Notes: a model not told the origin generated them from the letters alone. Counted from the stretch's first letter, positions 8,877 through 17,408 are shown. The stretch is 18,096 bases of DNA from Entamoeba invadens IP1 (GCF_000330505.1 NW_004440271.1:135730-153825), one strand, 5' to 3'. Translations and numbers: made by a program.

Positions 8877-9455
8877 CTTTTTCAAGTTTTCAAGTTCTTG
8901 GTTTGAAGCTTTTTCTTGTGTTAAAGTACTATTTAAAGACGGACCTGCCTCTTCAAAAATGCGTTTTCTGGTGGGAAATTTGGAATTGGAATTTTATTGT
9001 TAGTTTATATGGTTTGGTTTTAGTTTTTAAGTTAATTAAAATTGGTAAACAAAAAATAAAAAAAAATAATAAAAAAACAGAAGGGTTGAGTTTTTTTAAT
9101 CAATTTTTGTCATAAAAAACAACGAATCGGCATTTCAAGTTGTTACAAACAAAAATTCAAATAATTAGGTAAAATTGCGGAAAAGAGGTTGGGTAGTTTA
9201 ATTTTTAAAAAATGATAAGCTGAAAATGCGTAAGTTTTTTTTCTTGAAATGTTATTTTTTTTTTTAAATTAAATTAAAAAAGTGGAATTTTTATTATTGT
9301 TAATTGGACAAAAATCGTTTTATTTTGTGTTTGAAAATATCATTCATTATTAAAAATAGAAAAGTGTTATTCAAATAATGTTAAACATAGTAATATTTAT
9401 TTTACTCCATTTGTATTATAGAATACAAATAAAGCAGTAAATGTATTAACAATTA
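8877..9455. other. Intergenic region upstream of the kinase gene
   Basis: AT-rich, no gene recognised. At 8930-8938 the plus strand reads TATTTAAAG, about 55 nt from the kinase ATG; read on the minus strand it is CTTTAAATA, so its use as a TATA box is uncertain. At 9401-9441 a near-perfect palindrome has ATTTGTATT paired with AATACAAAT around a 4-nt loop, flanked by TTTACT and AGTAAA. Confidence 0.4.
9401..9441. repeat. Short AT palindrome
   Basis: Stem ATTTGTATT (9409-9417) pairs perfectly with AATACAAAT (9422-9430). TTTACT (9401-9406) and AGTAAA (9436-9441) extend it after a mismatch. It lies 15 bp before the left end of the 9456-9958 element and may be a small transposon footprint or a hairpin of unknown role. 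Confidence 0.55.
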
Positions 9456-9958
9456 CAGCCAAAAGCGTCTATTTGTTGGATATCCAGGAAATATATACTT
9501 TTATTTGTCAATAATAAATATGTTTTGTAGAAAGTTAATAATGAAATATATTTTTATTAAAGTCTGCCGAATCAACCTTCTGAAACAAAACAGCCTTCTG
9601 CAAATTGATTTTAAAAAACAATTTTTATAGAAATTAATTTTAGGCTGCAGAAAATAAAATTTCTAGTTTCTAAATAAAAAAATAAAAATAATTTGTAGTT
9701 AAAAAATATCATCAAAAATGGTTTAAAATATTATTGATTATGGTCGTTTTTGAAAAACAATGTACAGAAAGTTGTTTCGGCATATATATTAAATATATAA
9801 TATATATGTATATATTATTAGAGTTTTAATTCAATAATAGTTACAGATTTAATAACAAAATATAAAACAATTTACATGTCTAAATGATTGGCCAATTGTT
9901 CAACAATAAATAATCTTCTTCGATGATTATAGTTACAACAAATAAACACCTTTGAATG
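9456..9958. mobile_element. TA-flanked element, 503 bp, same family as 13749-14518
   Basis: The left end reads CAGCCAAAAGCGTCTATTTG and the right end, reverse-complemented, CATTCAAAGGTGTTTATTTG. Both are flanked by TA (9454-9455, 9959-9960). Subterminal blocks match the 13749-14518 element: the left CGTCTATTTGT, ATCCAG, TATTTGTC series matches that element's right end, and the right end's ACAATTGGCCAATCATTT block (reverse complement) matches its left. The two elements are therefore in opposite orientation. No coding sequence is recognised. Confidence 0.7.
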
Positions 9959-10047
9959 TATCGTAACTGTTTTTTATTGTATGTTAAAGTTTGTGCTAGA
10001 ATTTGTAAATTTAAAAACTGGTTGTTTAAAACATATTTCAACATGTA

Positions 10048-11153
10048 CAGTTAGTTTCACAACAATTCCTTATTTTTCATAACAAACAGATTTCTGTTTC
10101 ATAACAATTAGATTTGTACCTTTGTTCAGCCCTGTTTCAAAATAATTATTTTTTTGTTTCACAATTTACGTGATTGTTGCATAATTGGCATTATTATTGT
10201 ATATCATTATCTGGTGATCCAGAACTATTTATTTATCCTCAATTCAATAATTTATTGTTCCAAAACAAAAAGTTGTTTCATAATTATTGTTTTTTGTTTT
10301 AAAGTAATATAAAATTGTTGTAAAAGCGCATTGTATTGTTTCACAACAAAACGTTGTAAATTGACAAAAAATAAACATAATAAAAGCAAAACTTTTTAAT
10401 AAACAATTGATATTGGTATAAATTTATAATATATTCGACAATAAAAGATGTTAAACATGAGATAACTTAAAAAAATATAAGTATTCACAAAAAACTTTAC
10501 AAATCACTACCAAAATAAAGTGAGTGATCATTCTGAGTATTTCTGTTGGTGTTATATATTCGAAGCATTCTGTAATGTTTTGAATCAAATAACTAATATC
10601 AACATATTGCAAATTCCCCACTCTTGTCTTCCAAATGGCTGAGGTGGTAGTAGAACCAATGAGGCAACAATGTCATCGGCTGTTCTTCTTTCTGTTATTT
10701 CTACTTGTTGTGGTGCTTCTACAACTGGAGAAACCTCTTCGTGATTAAGGAATTCTTCGATTTCATCTCAGTGGATGAACTCAAAAGAAGCGATTGCCAT
10801 TATTGTATTTTAGTTTATAGTTTATAATTTTTTTGTCAATTTACAACGTTTTGTTGTGAAACAATACAATGCGCTTTTACAACAATTTTATATTACTTTA
10901 AAACAAAAAACAATAATTATGAAACAACTTTTTGTTTTGGAACAATAAATTATTGAATTGAGGATAAATAAATAGTTCTGGATCACCAGATAATGATATA
11001 CAATAATAATGCCAATTATGCAACAATCACGTAAATTGTGAAACAAAAAAATAATTATTTTGAAACAGGGCTGAACAAAGGTACAAATCTAATTGTTATG
11101 AAACAGAAATCTGTTTGTTATGAAAAATAAGGAATTGTTGTGAAACTAACTGT
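10048..11153. mobile_element. Foldback element with about 320-bp terminal arms
   Basis: Left arm 10048-10371 and right arm about 10829-11153 are nearly identical inverted copies, differing by only a few bases over about 320 bp. The outer ends read CAGTTAGTTTCACAAC and are flanked by TA (10046-10047, 11154-11155), pointing to the Tc1/mariner group despite the long arms. Motifs of the type TTGTTTCACAAC or TTTCATAAC recur along each arm and may be sub-repeats for a binding protein. The 457-bp centre holds a broken open frame (separate entry). The high arm identity suggests recent origin or gene conversion. It stands directly upstream of the beta-helix pseudogene. Confidence 0.88.
10451..10800 (-). 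pseudogene. Broken coding sequence in the centre of the foldback element
   Basis: From the ATG at 10800 the frame reads MAIASFEFIH, then TGA (10768-10770), where one base change from TGG would give Trp. It continues with EEFLNHEEVSPVVEAPQQVE and RRTADDIVASLVLLPPQPFG. Near 10615 the meaningful frame shifts, continuing with LQYVDISYLIQNITECFEYI and TPTEILRMITHFILVVICK to a stop at 10451-10453. Composition and the clean continuation across two lesions argue that this was a protein of about 110 aa or the end of a longer one. I do not recognise the family. A transposase C-terminus or captured host sequence are both possible. Confidence 0.5.
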
Positions 11154-11183
11154 ATGTTTATTTAATATATTTCGACCATTTAA

Positions 11184-11958
11184 ATAAAAAACATATGTGC
11201 AAGAGCTTCTGATTGTGGTGCATTATATTCTGGTACACATTGGAAATATTCTGGTAATGTCATCAAACGCAACTATTTCCACGACTCAACGGGATTTGGG
11301 CATTTGGGTGGATGGTCTTATGTTATTGGATTTTACTTATATGACAAATATCGAAGCAAAGAGTCTACCAAAACGTCGTTTCTAATTTTGTCGGGTATGG
11401 TCTTGTGCAGGGCTCTGGGAGGTCCAACCTTATTTATAATTACATAATCTATCATTGTAAGACGGGGTATTCGGGAGATTCTAGAGTACCAAGAAGGTAT
11501 GACACAATTCCAAATGTGTTTTATAATTTACTTGACACTGTAGTGTACAATAGAGTGTATAGATACGCTTCTCCATATAAAGATTAATTTACTGAATGGG
11601 CGCTGTTACCAAAAACACTAGATGAATTGATGAAAGAAGAAAATTTAGATTGGCTGTATATGGAGAACACAGAAATATATTGTAATGTATTATATAATAA
11701 CACATGGGATCATGCATTTACTGATCAGTGTAATAAATATATGAAAAGGTGGGAGATGAACACTAACTCGAGTCAAGATCCTATGTTTTATGATGTTGAC
11801 AACAACGATTTTAGAATGAAAAAAAGGGGGTAATTTACAAATATAATTGTTGGGAGGAAATACCTTATGAAACTATCGGAATCAATAAACAATACAGTTC
11901 GTATAGTGTCTTGGCTGAGTTTTTAATAGTTATATGTCTTGTTGTCTGCTCTTTTTAA
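11184..11958 (+). pseudogene. Right-handed beta-helix (pectate-lyase-like) protein, 3' fragment
   Basis: The C-terminal part of a parallel beta-helix repeat protein, a type seen in surface or secreted carbohydrate-active proteins and present as a family in Entamoeba. Frame one (11184-about 11350) gives KYSGNVIKRNYFHDSTGFGH. After a shift, frame two gives SNLIYNYIIYHCKTGYSGDS, a TAA at 11585, then NTEIYCNVLYNNTWDHAFTD and MFYDVDNNDFRMKK. A second shift near 11825 restores GVIYKYNCWEEIPYETIGIN and ends in a hydrophobic tail (EFLIVICLVVCSF) at 11958. The repeated N-x-I-Y-N turns are the helix coils. The 5' part is absent: the readable frame starts 29 bp after the TA flanking the foldback element. 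At least two frameshifts and one stop make it dead. Confidence 0.62.
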
Positions 11959-12046
11959 TATATGTAAACTGTCACTTTTTTATGTTTAATTATAATGTTA
12001 ATGTTAATATCATTACTACATATATAAATACAGATTTTCATCATTA

Positions 12047-12205
12047 TAGTTAAACCTCTTAAAATTGAAAAAGTATTAGATTTGGTCTCTTAAGAAAAAG
12101 AATTTTCTTCCAATCAAACATTAAAAATGTTCTTTAGAACTCGATTTTTGGTTTTATTCTAAAAGAGCTTTCTCTTTAAAGTTACTGCTCTCAAAAGTTT
12201 CGCTG
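12047..12205. mobile_element. Decayed copy of the 16614-16795 miniature element
   Basis: The left end reads AGTTAAACCTC after TATA, matching CAGTAAAACCTC. Inside, CCAATCAAAC, AGAACTC followed by ATTTTT, GTTTTA and TCTAAAA occur in the same order and spacing as in the intact copy. The right end is eroded (GCTGTTA against ACTGTA). Both boundaries are approximate. It lies about 150 bp upstream of the ATG of the 12359 gene. Confidence 0.6.
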
Positions 12206-12320
12206 TTATTAATTTAGAAAAATACAGAAAACATCAAATAATAAAATATAGAACAAAGAAATTGATAAACAAAACGGGAAAACACTTTAATGTTTTTAAA
12301 CATCTAAACGGGAAAGATTG

Positions 12321-12356
12321 TTTATATAATAGTCTGTTTAATTATATAATTCAATT
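12321..12356 (+). promoter_or_regulatory. TATA-like box and initiator of the 12359 gene
   Basis: TTTATATAAT (12321-12330) lies 29-38 nt upstream of the ATG, and an ATTCAATT stretch close to the Entamoeba initiator (AAAAATTCA) lies just before the start. The layout implies a leader of about 10 nt, normal for the genus. Confidence 0.4.
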
Positions 12357-12358
12357 CT

Positions 12359-13570
12359 ATGGGAGAAACACCATCAAAAGGTAAACCTGTAAGCACCAAA
12401 CCAATCAGAAGTATGTCAATCAAAGAGCGTCTTGCAACACAACAAATGAAAATTATTTTCCAGGGGTCAGCAGGACTTCAAGCACTCAAGACAGTACCAA
12501 ACAAAAAGGCACTCAAAGAAACAGCCACAGAGTCCGTTTATACCACTGATATTATTGTTAATGGCATTCAAGAGGATATCATAGTGGCAGGGAGTAAGGA
12601 AGACCTACCACCACCTCAAGAGTATTATCCACCAAATGAATATATGAAATCTGATTATAACATCTACGTTGTGCTTATTGATAGTATCACAAATGAACTT
12701 GGCAGAGACGACATTTACCATCTCACAAACTACATCCGTAGTTTCATACCCGCAATTGAAGAAACAGACGATTATTACTTTGGAGAATTTGAATTTTTGC
12801 ATTTTTTGGTGCAGAATTTGGTTGCAATAGTCTTTTATAACACCAACAAATCCAACACCCATTACAATCCAAAAATCGAAGAGATGTTCCATGGAAGGTG
12901 TCTCCACTTTGCAATCGGTGACATAGACAAAGAAAGCATCAGTCGAATAATTCAAAAGACGATCACTGCCAAACGAAGTGGCTTTGCAGGAAGATATTTT
13001 GGAGGAAAACCAGTCATTTTGCTGTACGACGAAAATGGCACAAAAGGCGAGTTGGACGTCTCACTCAAATTTGAAGGAATGGAAGTCACCGAAGTCTATC
13101 CAAAGACAGAAATAACAGAAAACACACTGAATTGGACGGGAAGATATTTGGGAAGAGGGACAGAACCCTGTGTTTTAACAATTAAAGACAATGATTTTGA
13201 ATACCTTTTCTGGGAAAGTCTCTTTGATGTCAAATTAGAAGGTTTTGATGTCAAAGTAAATGATCTGAGTGATGTCGACAAATTGATGGAAAAGCTTGGA
13301 CTGAACGTAAAAGAAAGAAACGACTTTGTTGTGTATTGGATGAAGGAGATGAAAAAGTTCCAAAAGATGTTTGTCAGAATAGTTGACAGAAAACAATACG
13401 AAAAGTTGGTTCCACTGAACGTGAAAGGTTTCGACAACGTGATGAGAATATTTGTTGGGTTTGGTGAGTGCCAAGAAGGAAACGAATATTTAAGTGTACA
13501 AGAAGTCGAAAGTGTTAAAAGACCACAAGGAAAGTATGTTATTGAATGGGGTGCAACTCCCATTCAATGA
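12359..13570 (+). CDS. Unknown protein with a C-terminal domain like a bacterial YLFWE/EWG family
   Basis: An intact 403-aa single-exon protein. Residues 1-95 are basic and disordered-looking (KGKPVSTKPIR), 96-205 form a mixed alpha/beta region I do not recognise, and 215-403 carry a series of motifs: KPVILLYD (217-224), EYLFWES (281-287), a K-x-G-L-N block (312-316), NDFVVYW (321-327), NVMRIFVGF (360-368) and YVIEWG (393-398). From memory these match, in the same order and spacing, a large uncharacterised family in Firmicutes and Bacteroidetes with KPVIYLYP, Y-L-(F/Y)-W-E-G, E-F-I-V-Y-W-L-P, I-R-V-F and V-V-E-W-G-G. Glycines usually following WE and EW-G are changed here. No signal peptide is seen, whereas bacterial members are often exported. 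Transfer from bacteria is an inference; function is unknown in both. Confidence 0.7.
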   Translation: MGETPSKGKPVSTKPIRSMSIKERLATQQMKIIFQGSAGLQALKTVPNKKALKETATESVYTTDIIVNGIQEDIIVAGSKEDLPPPQEYYPPNEYMKSDYNIYVVLIDSITNELGRDDIYHLTNYIRSFIPAIEETDDYYFGEFEFLHFLVQNLVAIVFYNTNKSNTHYNPKIEEMFHGRCLHFAIGDIDKESISRIIQKTITAKRSGFAGRYFGGKPVILLYDENGTKGELDVSLKFEGMEVTEVYPKTEITENTLNWTGRYLGRGTEPCVLTIKDNDFEYLFWESLFDVKLEGFDVKVNDLSDVDKLMEKLGLNVKERNDFVVYWMKEMKKFQKMFVRIVDRKQYEKLVPLNVKGFDNVMRIFVGFGECQEGNEYLSVQEVESVKRPQGKYVIEWGATPIQ

Positions 13571-13748
13571 AAATTTACAATAAAATCCGTTTTTAATAAT
13601 TTATTTTTAAAACTTAAATAAAATAAAGATATTTTTATTAATTTTTATTAATTTTATAATTAAGATAAATTGTATTAAAACTTTTAAATCAAACCAAAAA
13701 GAAAAAATAAACTTGGAATAAAAAACGTTATTTTAATCAAAATTAATA

Positions 13749-14518
13749 CAGTCAAAGGCGTAGATTAGTCTTAATTATAATCGTTGAACTTGCTTAATTG
13801 TCGCACAACTGGCCAATCATTTTGGTGTACGACAATTTAATAAAGTCTGTTTTCTATTTAGCGATATTCTAAAAATATAACAAAGAAGAGAACTAGACCG
13901 AAAATATTAAACCATTATTTACTATACTCAATATCGCTAATTAAAAACCATAAACTATTAATAAAATTGTCATTAATTAAAACTAATGTTAAACAAATCC
14001 AAGCATTGACTTTTTTCCAATTCACTTGTTGTCGTCTTCAATTTGACCCAAATGATGATTTGACATGTCTGCTCCATCTGAAATGACATTTTATTCATTT
14101 TGAATAATTTAGTTGACATAGTTTATTTCGTCGTATTCACATTTCAAGACCAACCTATTCTTCGTTTTGACTTTATAATTTTTTCATTTATCAAGCAATT
14201 TTGTTTTTTGTTATTTTTAGCACACTTTTTAAAAAAAGAACAAAAAAATAAAATACAAACCATTTTTTTGAAAAACCACTTTATTTTTATTATAAATTAT
14301 AATACTGTTATTATAAATAATAGTAAAAACCCAATATCGTTAAATAGAAAACAGACTTTATTTTGTTCTTGAACATGTAACTTTTGTTGAATTCAAAACT
14401 AAATTTTTTACAAAAAATAAATTTCAATATTAAATAAAATTTTCTACAAAATTCACTCATTTACGACAAATAGATACTTTTTTCTGCTGGATTTACGACA
14501 AATAGACGTTTTTGACTG
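13749..14518. mobile_element. TA-flanked element, 770 bp, family shared with 9456-9958
   Basis: The left end reads CAGTCAAAGGCGTAGATTAG and the right end, reverse-complemented, CAGTCAAAAACGTCTATTTG. Both are flanked by TA (13747-13748, 14519-14520). A 30-bp block near the left end (13839-13868, with AAAACAGACTTTATT in reverse) recurs inverted near the right end (14332-14361) with one mismatch, confirming the boundaries. TTAGCGATATT (13858-13868) also pairs perfectly with 13930-13940. The right end has a repeated TTACGACAAATAGA. A 90-codon open frame at 14100-14372 is AT-driven and hydrophobic and does not look like a protein gene. Confidence 0.75.
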
Positions 14519-14520
14519 TA

Positions 14521-15421
14521 CAGTTTTAGACAAAACCCGTGCGACTTTTGCAAAAATGGGGTGACTGAGTAAAAAAAGAGGGGATCCTAAAAATAAAACT
14601 ATTTTTTATTTTGATAGTGCAACTCGGTTATTTTTTTTGTTTTTTTTTTCTTTGCAAATTTTATTTATAACATGAACAATCTCAATAGTTTTTTTAGTAA
14701 AAATACCATAAAAGTTAGCTTTTAAAAACAACACAAAAATCAAGTTGATTTATTTTCAAAACAAAAGGTTCAATAAATGAACAAAGAAGACGATCGATTG
14801 CCCTAAAATCTTCTTTTTGTAAACAAACCCGTTTTCTTTCCACTTTCCCTTTATTTTAATGTTTTGGCAGAATTTCTACTAAAATATAATGAGTTCAAAC
14901 TAAAAAATTGAAATATGAACAAGACGGTAAATGTTGTGTTGTGTCACAATGGATTTGACGTCGGAGTCTTTGGTTTGTGTATAAATCAACCAAGATTGTT
15001 CTGCGAGTATATGATTCAAGAAGTCGAAGAAGATGATGTTAATGATAAAGGCATGGAAATTAAACTTGAGGAACAATTTATTATGAAAAAGTGGTTGAGG
15101 AGAAGAAAGAGAGAAAATGGAAGATGTAACTGTAACGAATAAAACAAGAGAGAAAAGAAATGAAGAGTTTTTTTGTGAAAAGACTTATCTCGATATTGTT
15201 TGCTTATTGTAAATGAATTGTGTTGTTATTCTACTTTAGGTTTTTATTTTTCTTTTATAATAAATAAAAAATATAAAAATAACATAACAAATAAAATTTT
15301 TGAATGTTTTTTCTAAATTGTTTTTCAAACATTTTCAAAATAATGTTATTCTTTTATTTTTAGAATTTTTTACTCAGTCACCCCATTTTTGTTCAAGTTG
15401 CACTGGTTTTTATCATAACTG
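14521..15421. mobile_element. TA-flanked element, 901 bp, abutting the previous one
   Basis: Terminal inverted repeats of about 56 bp: the left starts CAGTTTTAGACAAAACCCGT, the right (reverse complement) CAGTTATGATAAAAACCAGT, and both then converge on AAAAATGGGGTGACTGAG and AAAAAA. The flanks are TA at 14519-14520, shared with the element on the left, and TA at 15422-15423. One small open frame lies inside. Tc1/mariner type by duplication and CAGT ends. Confidence 0.78.
14915..15142 (+). CDS. Small open frame inside the 14521-15421 element
   Basis: A 75-codon frame starts MNKTVNVVLCHNGFDVGVFG and ends in a basic stretch KKWLRRRKRENGRCNCNE; the middle is acidic (EVEEDDVNDKG). Composition is more protein-like than the surrounding A/T sequence. 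I do not recognise it, and it is far too short for a transposase. It may be a transposase scrap, a captured exon, or chance. Confidence 0.3.
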   Translation: MNKTVNVVLCHNGFDVGVFGLCINQPRLFCEYMIQEVEEDDVNDKGMEIKLEEQFIMKKWLRRRKRENGRCNCNE

Positions 15422-15520
15422 TAGTTGTGAATTGCATTATTTTTGTTTTTTAAATTATTAAATTATTAAATAATTAAATAATTAAATAATTAAATAGAAA
15501 ATAAAAAAATTAAACAAAAT

Positions 15521-15582
15521 GCACTAACCAGGACTTGAACCAAAATCTCCACCTTGGGAGGGTGAAATTCTGCTTTTAATGC
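15521..15582 (-). pseudogene. tRNA-Gly(CCC) relic lacking the D-arm
   Basis: On the minus strand GCATTAA at 15582-15576 pairs with TTAGTGC at 15527-15521 (one G-T pair) as an acceptor stem. TCACC-CTCCCAA-GGTGG forms a complete anticodon arm with a 7-nt loop and anticodon CCC. GGTTCAAGTCC is a good B box and T-loop, but the T-stem has a T-T mismatch and weak pairs. Between the acceptor and anticodon arms only about ten bases remain, so the D-arm and A box are missing. That would block normal polymerase III transcription and folding. It lies between two mobile elements. Confidence 0.65.
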
Positions 15583-15676
15583 TTTTTATTTTATATACTA
15601 TTTTTTATTGTTTATTATTTTTGTGGAAACAGATGTAACAAACCGATAAAAATAATAACCCGATTACAAATATGTA

Positions 15677-15838
15677 CAGTAGGAGAAAACAGAGGGATGC
15701 TAGAGAAAGGAGGATGCTCGTTACTATTGGTTAAATTCAATACTAACTAACCAATAAAATTTCAAAAAAAACAAAATAAATTTATTTTTAGATAAGCATC
15801 CTCTTTTTTTCTCAGCATCCCTTTATTTCCTCCTACTG
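15677..15838. mobile_element. TA-flanked MITE, 162 bp
   Basis: The left end reads CAGTAGGAGAAAACAGAGGG and the right (reverse complement) CAGTAGGAGGAAATAAAGGG. Both then read ATGCT and, a few bases on, GAGGATGCT. The flanks are TA at 15675-15676 and 15839-15840. The centre has ATTGGTTA facing TAACCAAT, so almost the whole element can fold into one hairpin. There is no coding capacity. Confidence 0.85.
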
Positions 15839-16135
15839 TAATTTTACTTTATCTATTAATTCTATTATTTTAAGTTTTAAAAACGGATAAAACCATTTAA
15901 ATTTGTATGATTTTACTTATTTTGTTTATCAAAAATGATTATCATGTTATTAAACTTTTTTTGTTGTAATATTAATTGAGTACAAATCAGATGTGTGCCA
16001 TATTTATTTATCTTTAATTCTTAACATATTTCTTTTTAAAAAGCGAAATAAATTGTAATGGTATTTATTACGATTTATATAATTACAGAATGTGAGAATA
16101 GTATGTGAAAATGAGTAAACCCGGTGGTTTCAACG

Positions 16136-16157
16136 AAAGTTACATTTGTGTAACTTT
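16136..16157. repeat. Perfect short hairpin
   Basis: AAAGTTACA (16136-16144) and TGTAACTTT (16149-16157) pair fully around a TTTG loop. No adjacent gene uses it as far as I can see. Confidence 0.6.
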
Positions 16158-16236
16158 TGTGTAATTAAATTGTTATGTTTTATTTTATAAAATCAAAAAG
16201 ATCAAATTAAAAATTACTTATTTCCAGATTATTTTC

Positions 16237-16263
16237 TAAACTGTTTTTCAAAAGTCGGTACTG
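16237..16263 (+). repeat. Left copy of a 27-bp inverted repeat
   Basis: The sequence TAAACTGTTTTTCAAAAG with GTCGGTACTG following is identical, inverted, to 17410-17436. Looser similarity continues inward through (A)GTCCCGTTTTTT. A third, shorter inverted copy lies at about 16342-16363. Read as protein on this strand it gives FSKLFFKSRYCHIF, close to the FCKLFFKSRY that ends the fragment at 17409-17654. Confidence 0.65.
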
Positions 16264-16613
16264 TCATATTTTTAGAACTTCCTAAAGTCCCGTTTTTTAT
16301 TTTCGTTTTTTCCTAAAAAACAAAAAAAACAAAAAATCGAAAGTACCGACTTAATTTTGAAAAAAATACCAATCCCGTTCAATTATTTTCGTACAAATTC
16401 GGGAAAATGTTGGAATATTAGCCAGCCTTTTCCAAAAAAACCCGATCCCATTATTTGATTTGACCATAACTCGATACTTCGCAACATATACACAACATTG
16501 TTGGTCAAATCATACAACGATAAACACGTTAATAAATTGGGATGGTGTTGTTTGTGTCGAGTTTTAACTGATAATTACTTTCGTTAAAAAATATTTTCAA
16601 TTAAAAACAAATA

Positions 16614-16795
16614 CAGTAAAACCTCCCAAGAGCGGGAGGGCGTGGGAATTTTGTTCTCTCAAGAGCGGGCATTTTTAGCCAATCAAACCTCAATTACCGC
16701 TCGATAGAGAACTCTATTTTTAGTTTTAGTCTAAAAAATGCCCGCTCTTGAGAGAACCCGCTCTTCAGAGGTACCGCTCTTTGGAGGTTTTACTG
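16614..16795. mobile_element. TA-flanked MITE, 182 bp, CAGTAAAACCTC family
   Basis: The left end reads CAGTAAAACCTCCCAAGAGC and the right (reverse complement) CAGTAAAACCTCCAAAGAGC. The flanks are TA at 16612-16613 and 16796-16797. An inner block TCTCAAGAGCGGGCATTTTT also repeats inverted, so the element folds into a long hairpin. It is GC-richer than its surroundings and little decayed, so it is probably young. A worn relative lies at 12047-12205. The end motif resembles those of pogo/Tigger-like elements. Confidence 0.88.
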
Positions 16796-16797
16796 TA

Positions 16798-17408
16798 TAT
16801 GGTTATCTTCTCTGAATAAAAAATAATGAAATAAAGAGTTCCAAAAACACCAAAAAAATAAATTACAGCAAATGTTTGATAATTTTGACAGGCATAAGTC
16901 AAATTGTCAAAGGGCAACACTAGAAAAATAATACAAAATAACAATATTGTTTTGTTATTGGATATTTTAAAAAAGATGTTTTCACTGAAATGCTCAAAAA
17001 GAATCTCGACTTTTTAAAACTCAACAAAGATAAGTTATCAAATCATTTTGATATTTATATTGTTCTTGTGACAACACTACTAAGCATACTAATCTTCGAA
17101 CTAAGCTTTTGTATTGTGAATATTTCATTAATTAATGAAATGTTTGATAATGAAAAAGATTGACATTAAAATTTATTTGCTTTTGTACTAAAATGAACTT
17201 TTGGGATAATTCGCTTGTTTTTCTGAAACAAAAATCCCGTTATTTCAAATTTTATATGGAATTTTTTAATGCTTAAAAATTCTTCAAGTAAAAAAATATA
17301 TTTTGAAGACTGTTTTTCTCTTTTTTACTTGGAAAAAATAAGTGATTTTATTACAAAAAACGATTCCCAAAAATAATAAACAAAATAAATGCAAAAAAAC
17401 GGGACACA
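16798..17408. other. Intergenic region between a MITE and a gene fragment
   Basis: AT-rich with no gene recognised. TCTTCAAGTAAAAAAATATA is followed closely by TTTTGAAGA, a small palindrome near 17280-17309. No other structure is visible. Confidence 0.45.

Larger units (their letters stand above)
15841..16613. other. Intergenic region with hairpins and an inverted-repeat end
   Basis: No gene recognised. It holds a perfect 9-bp hairpin AAAGTTACA/TGTAACTTT (16136-16157), the left copy of a 27-bp inverted repeat (16237-16263), a nearby inverted partial copy (about 16342-16363), and TGATTTGACCA facing TGGTCAAATCA (about 16457-16512). Confidence 0.5.

Noticed and set aside
8903..9115. 70-codon plus frame next to the kinase start
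   Set aside because: Lys/Asn/Phe-rich A/T translation with no domain, promoter or partner frame; probably chance.
13096..13563. 155-codon antisense frame
   Set aside because: It lies fully opposite the 12359 gene and is Ser/Thr/Phe-rich with no motif, as expected for an antisense shadow of AT-rich coding sequence.
14100..14372. 90-codon frame in the 13749-14518 element
   Set aside because: Composition is Phe/Ile/Asn/Lys from A/T runs, and it overlaps the inverted subterminal repeat at 14332-14361.
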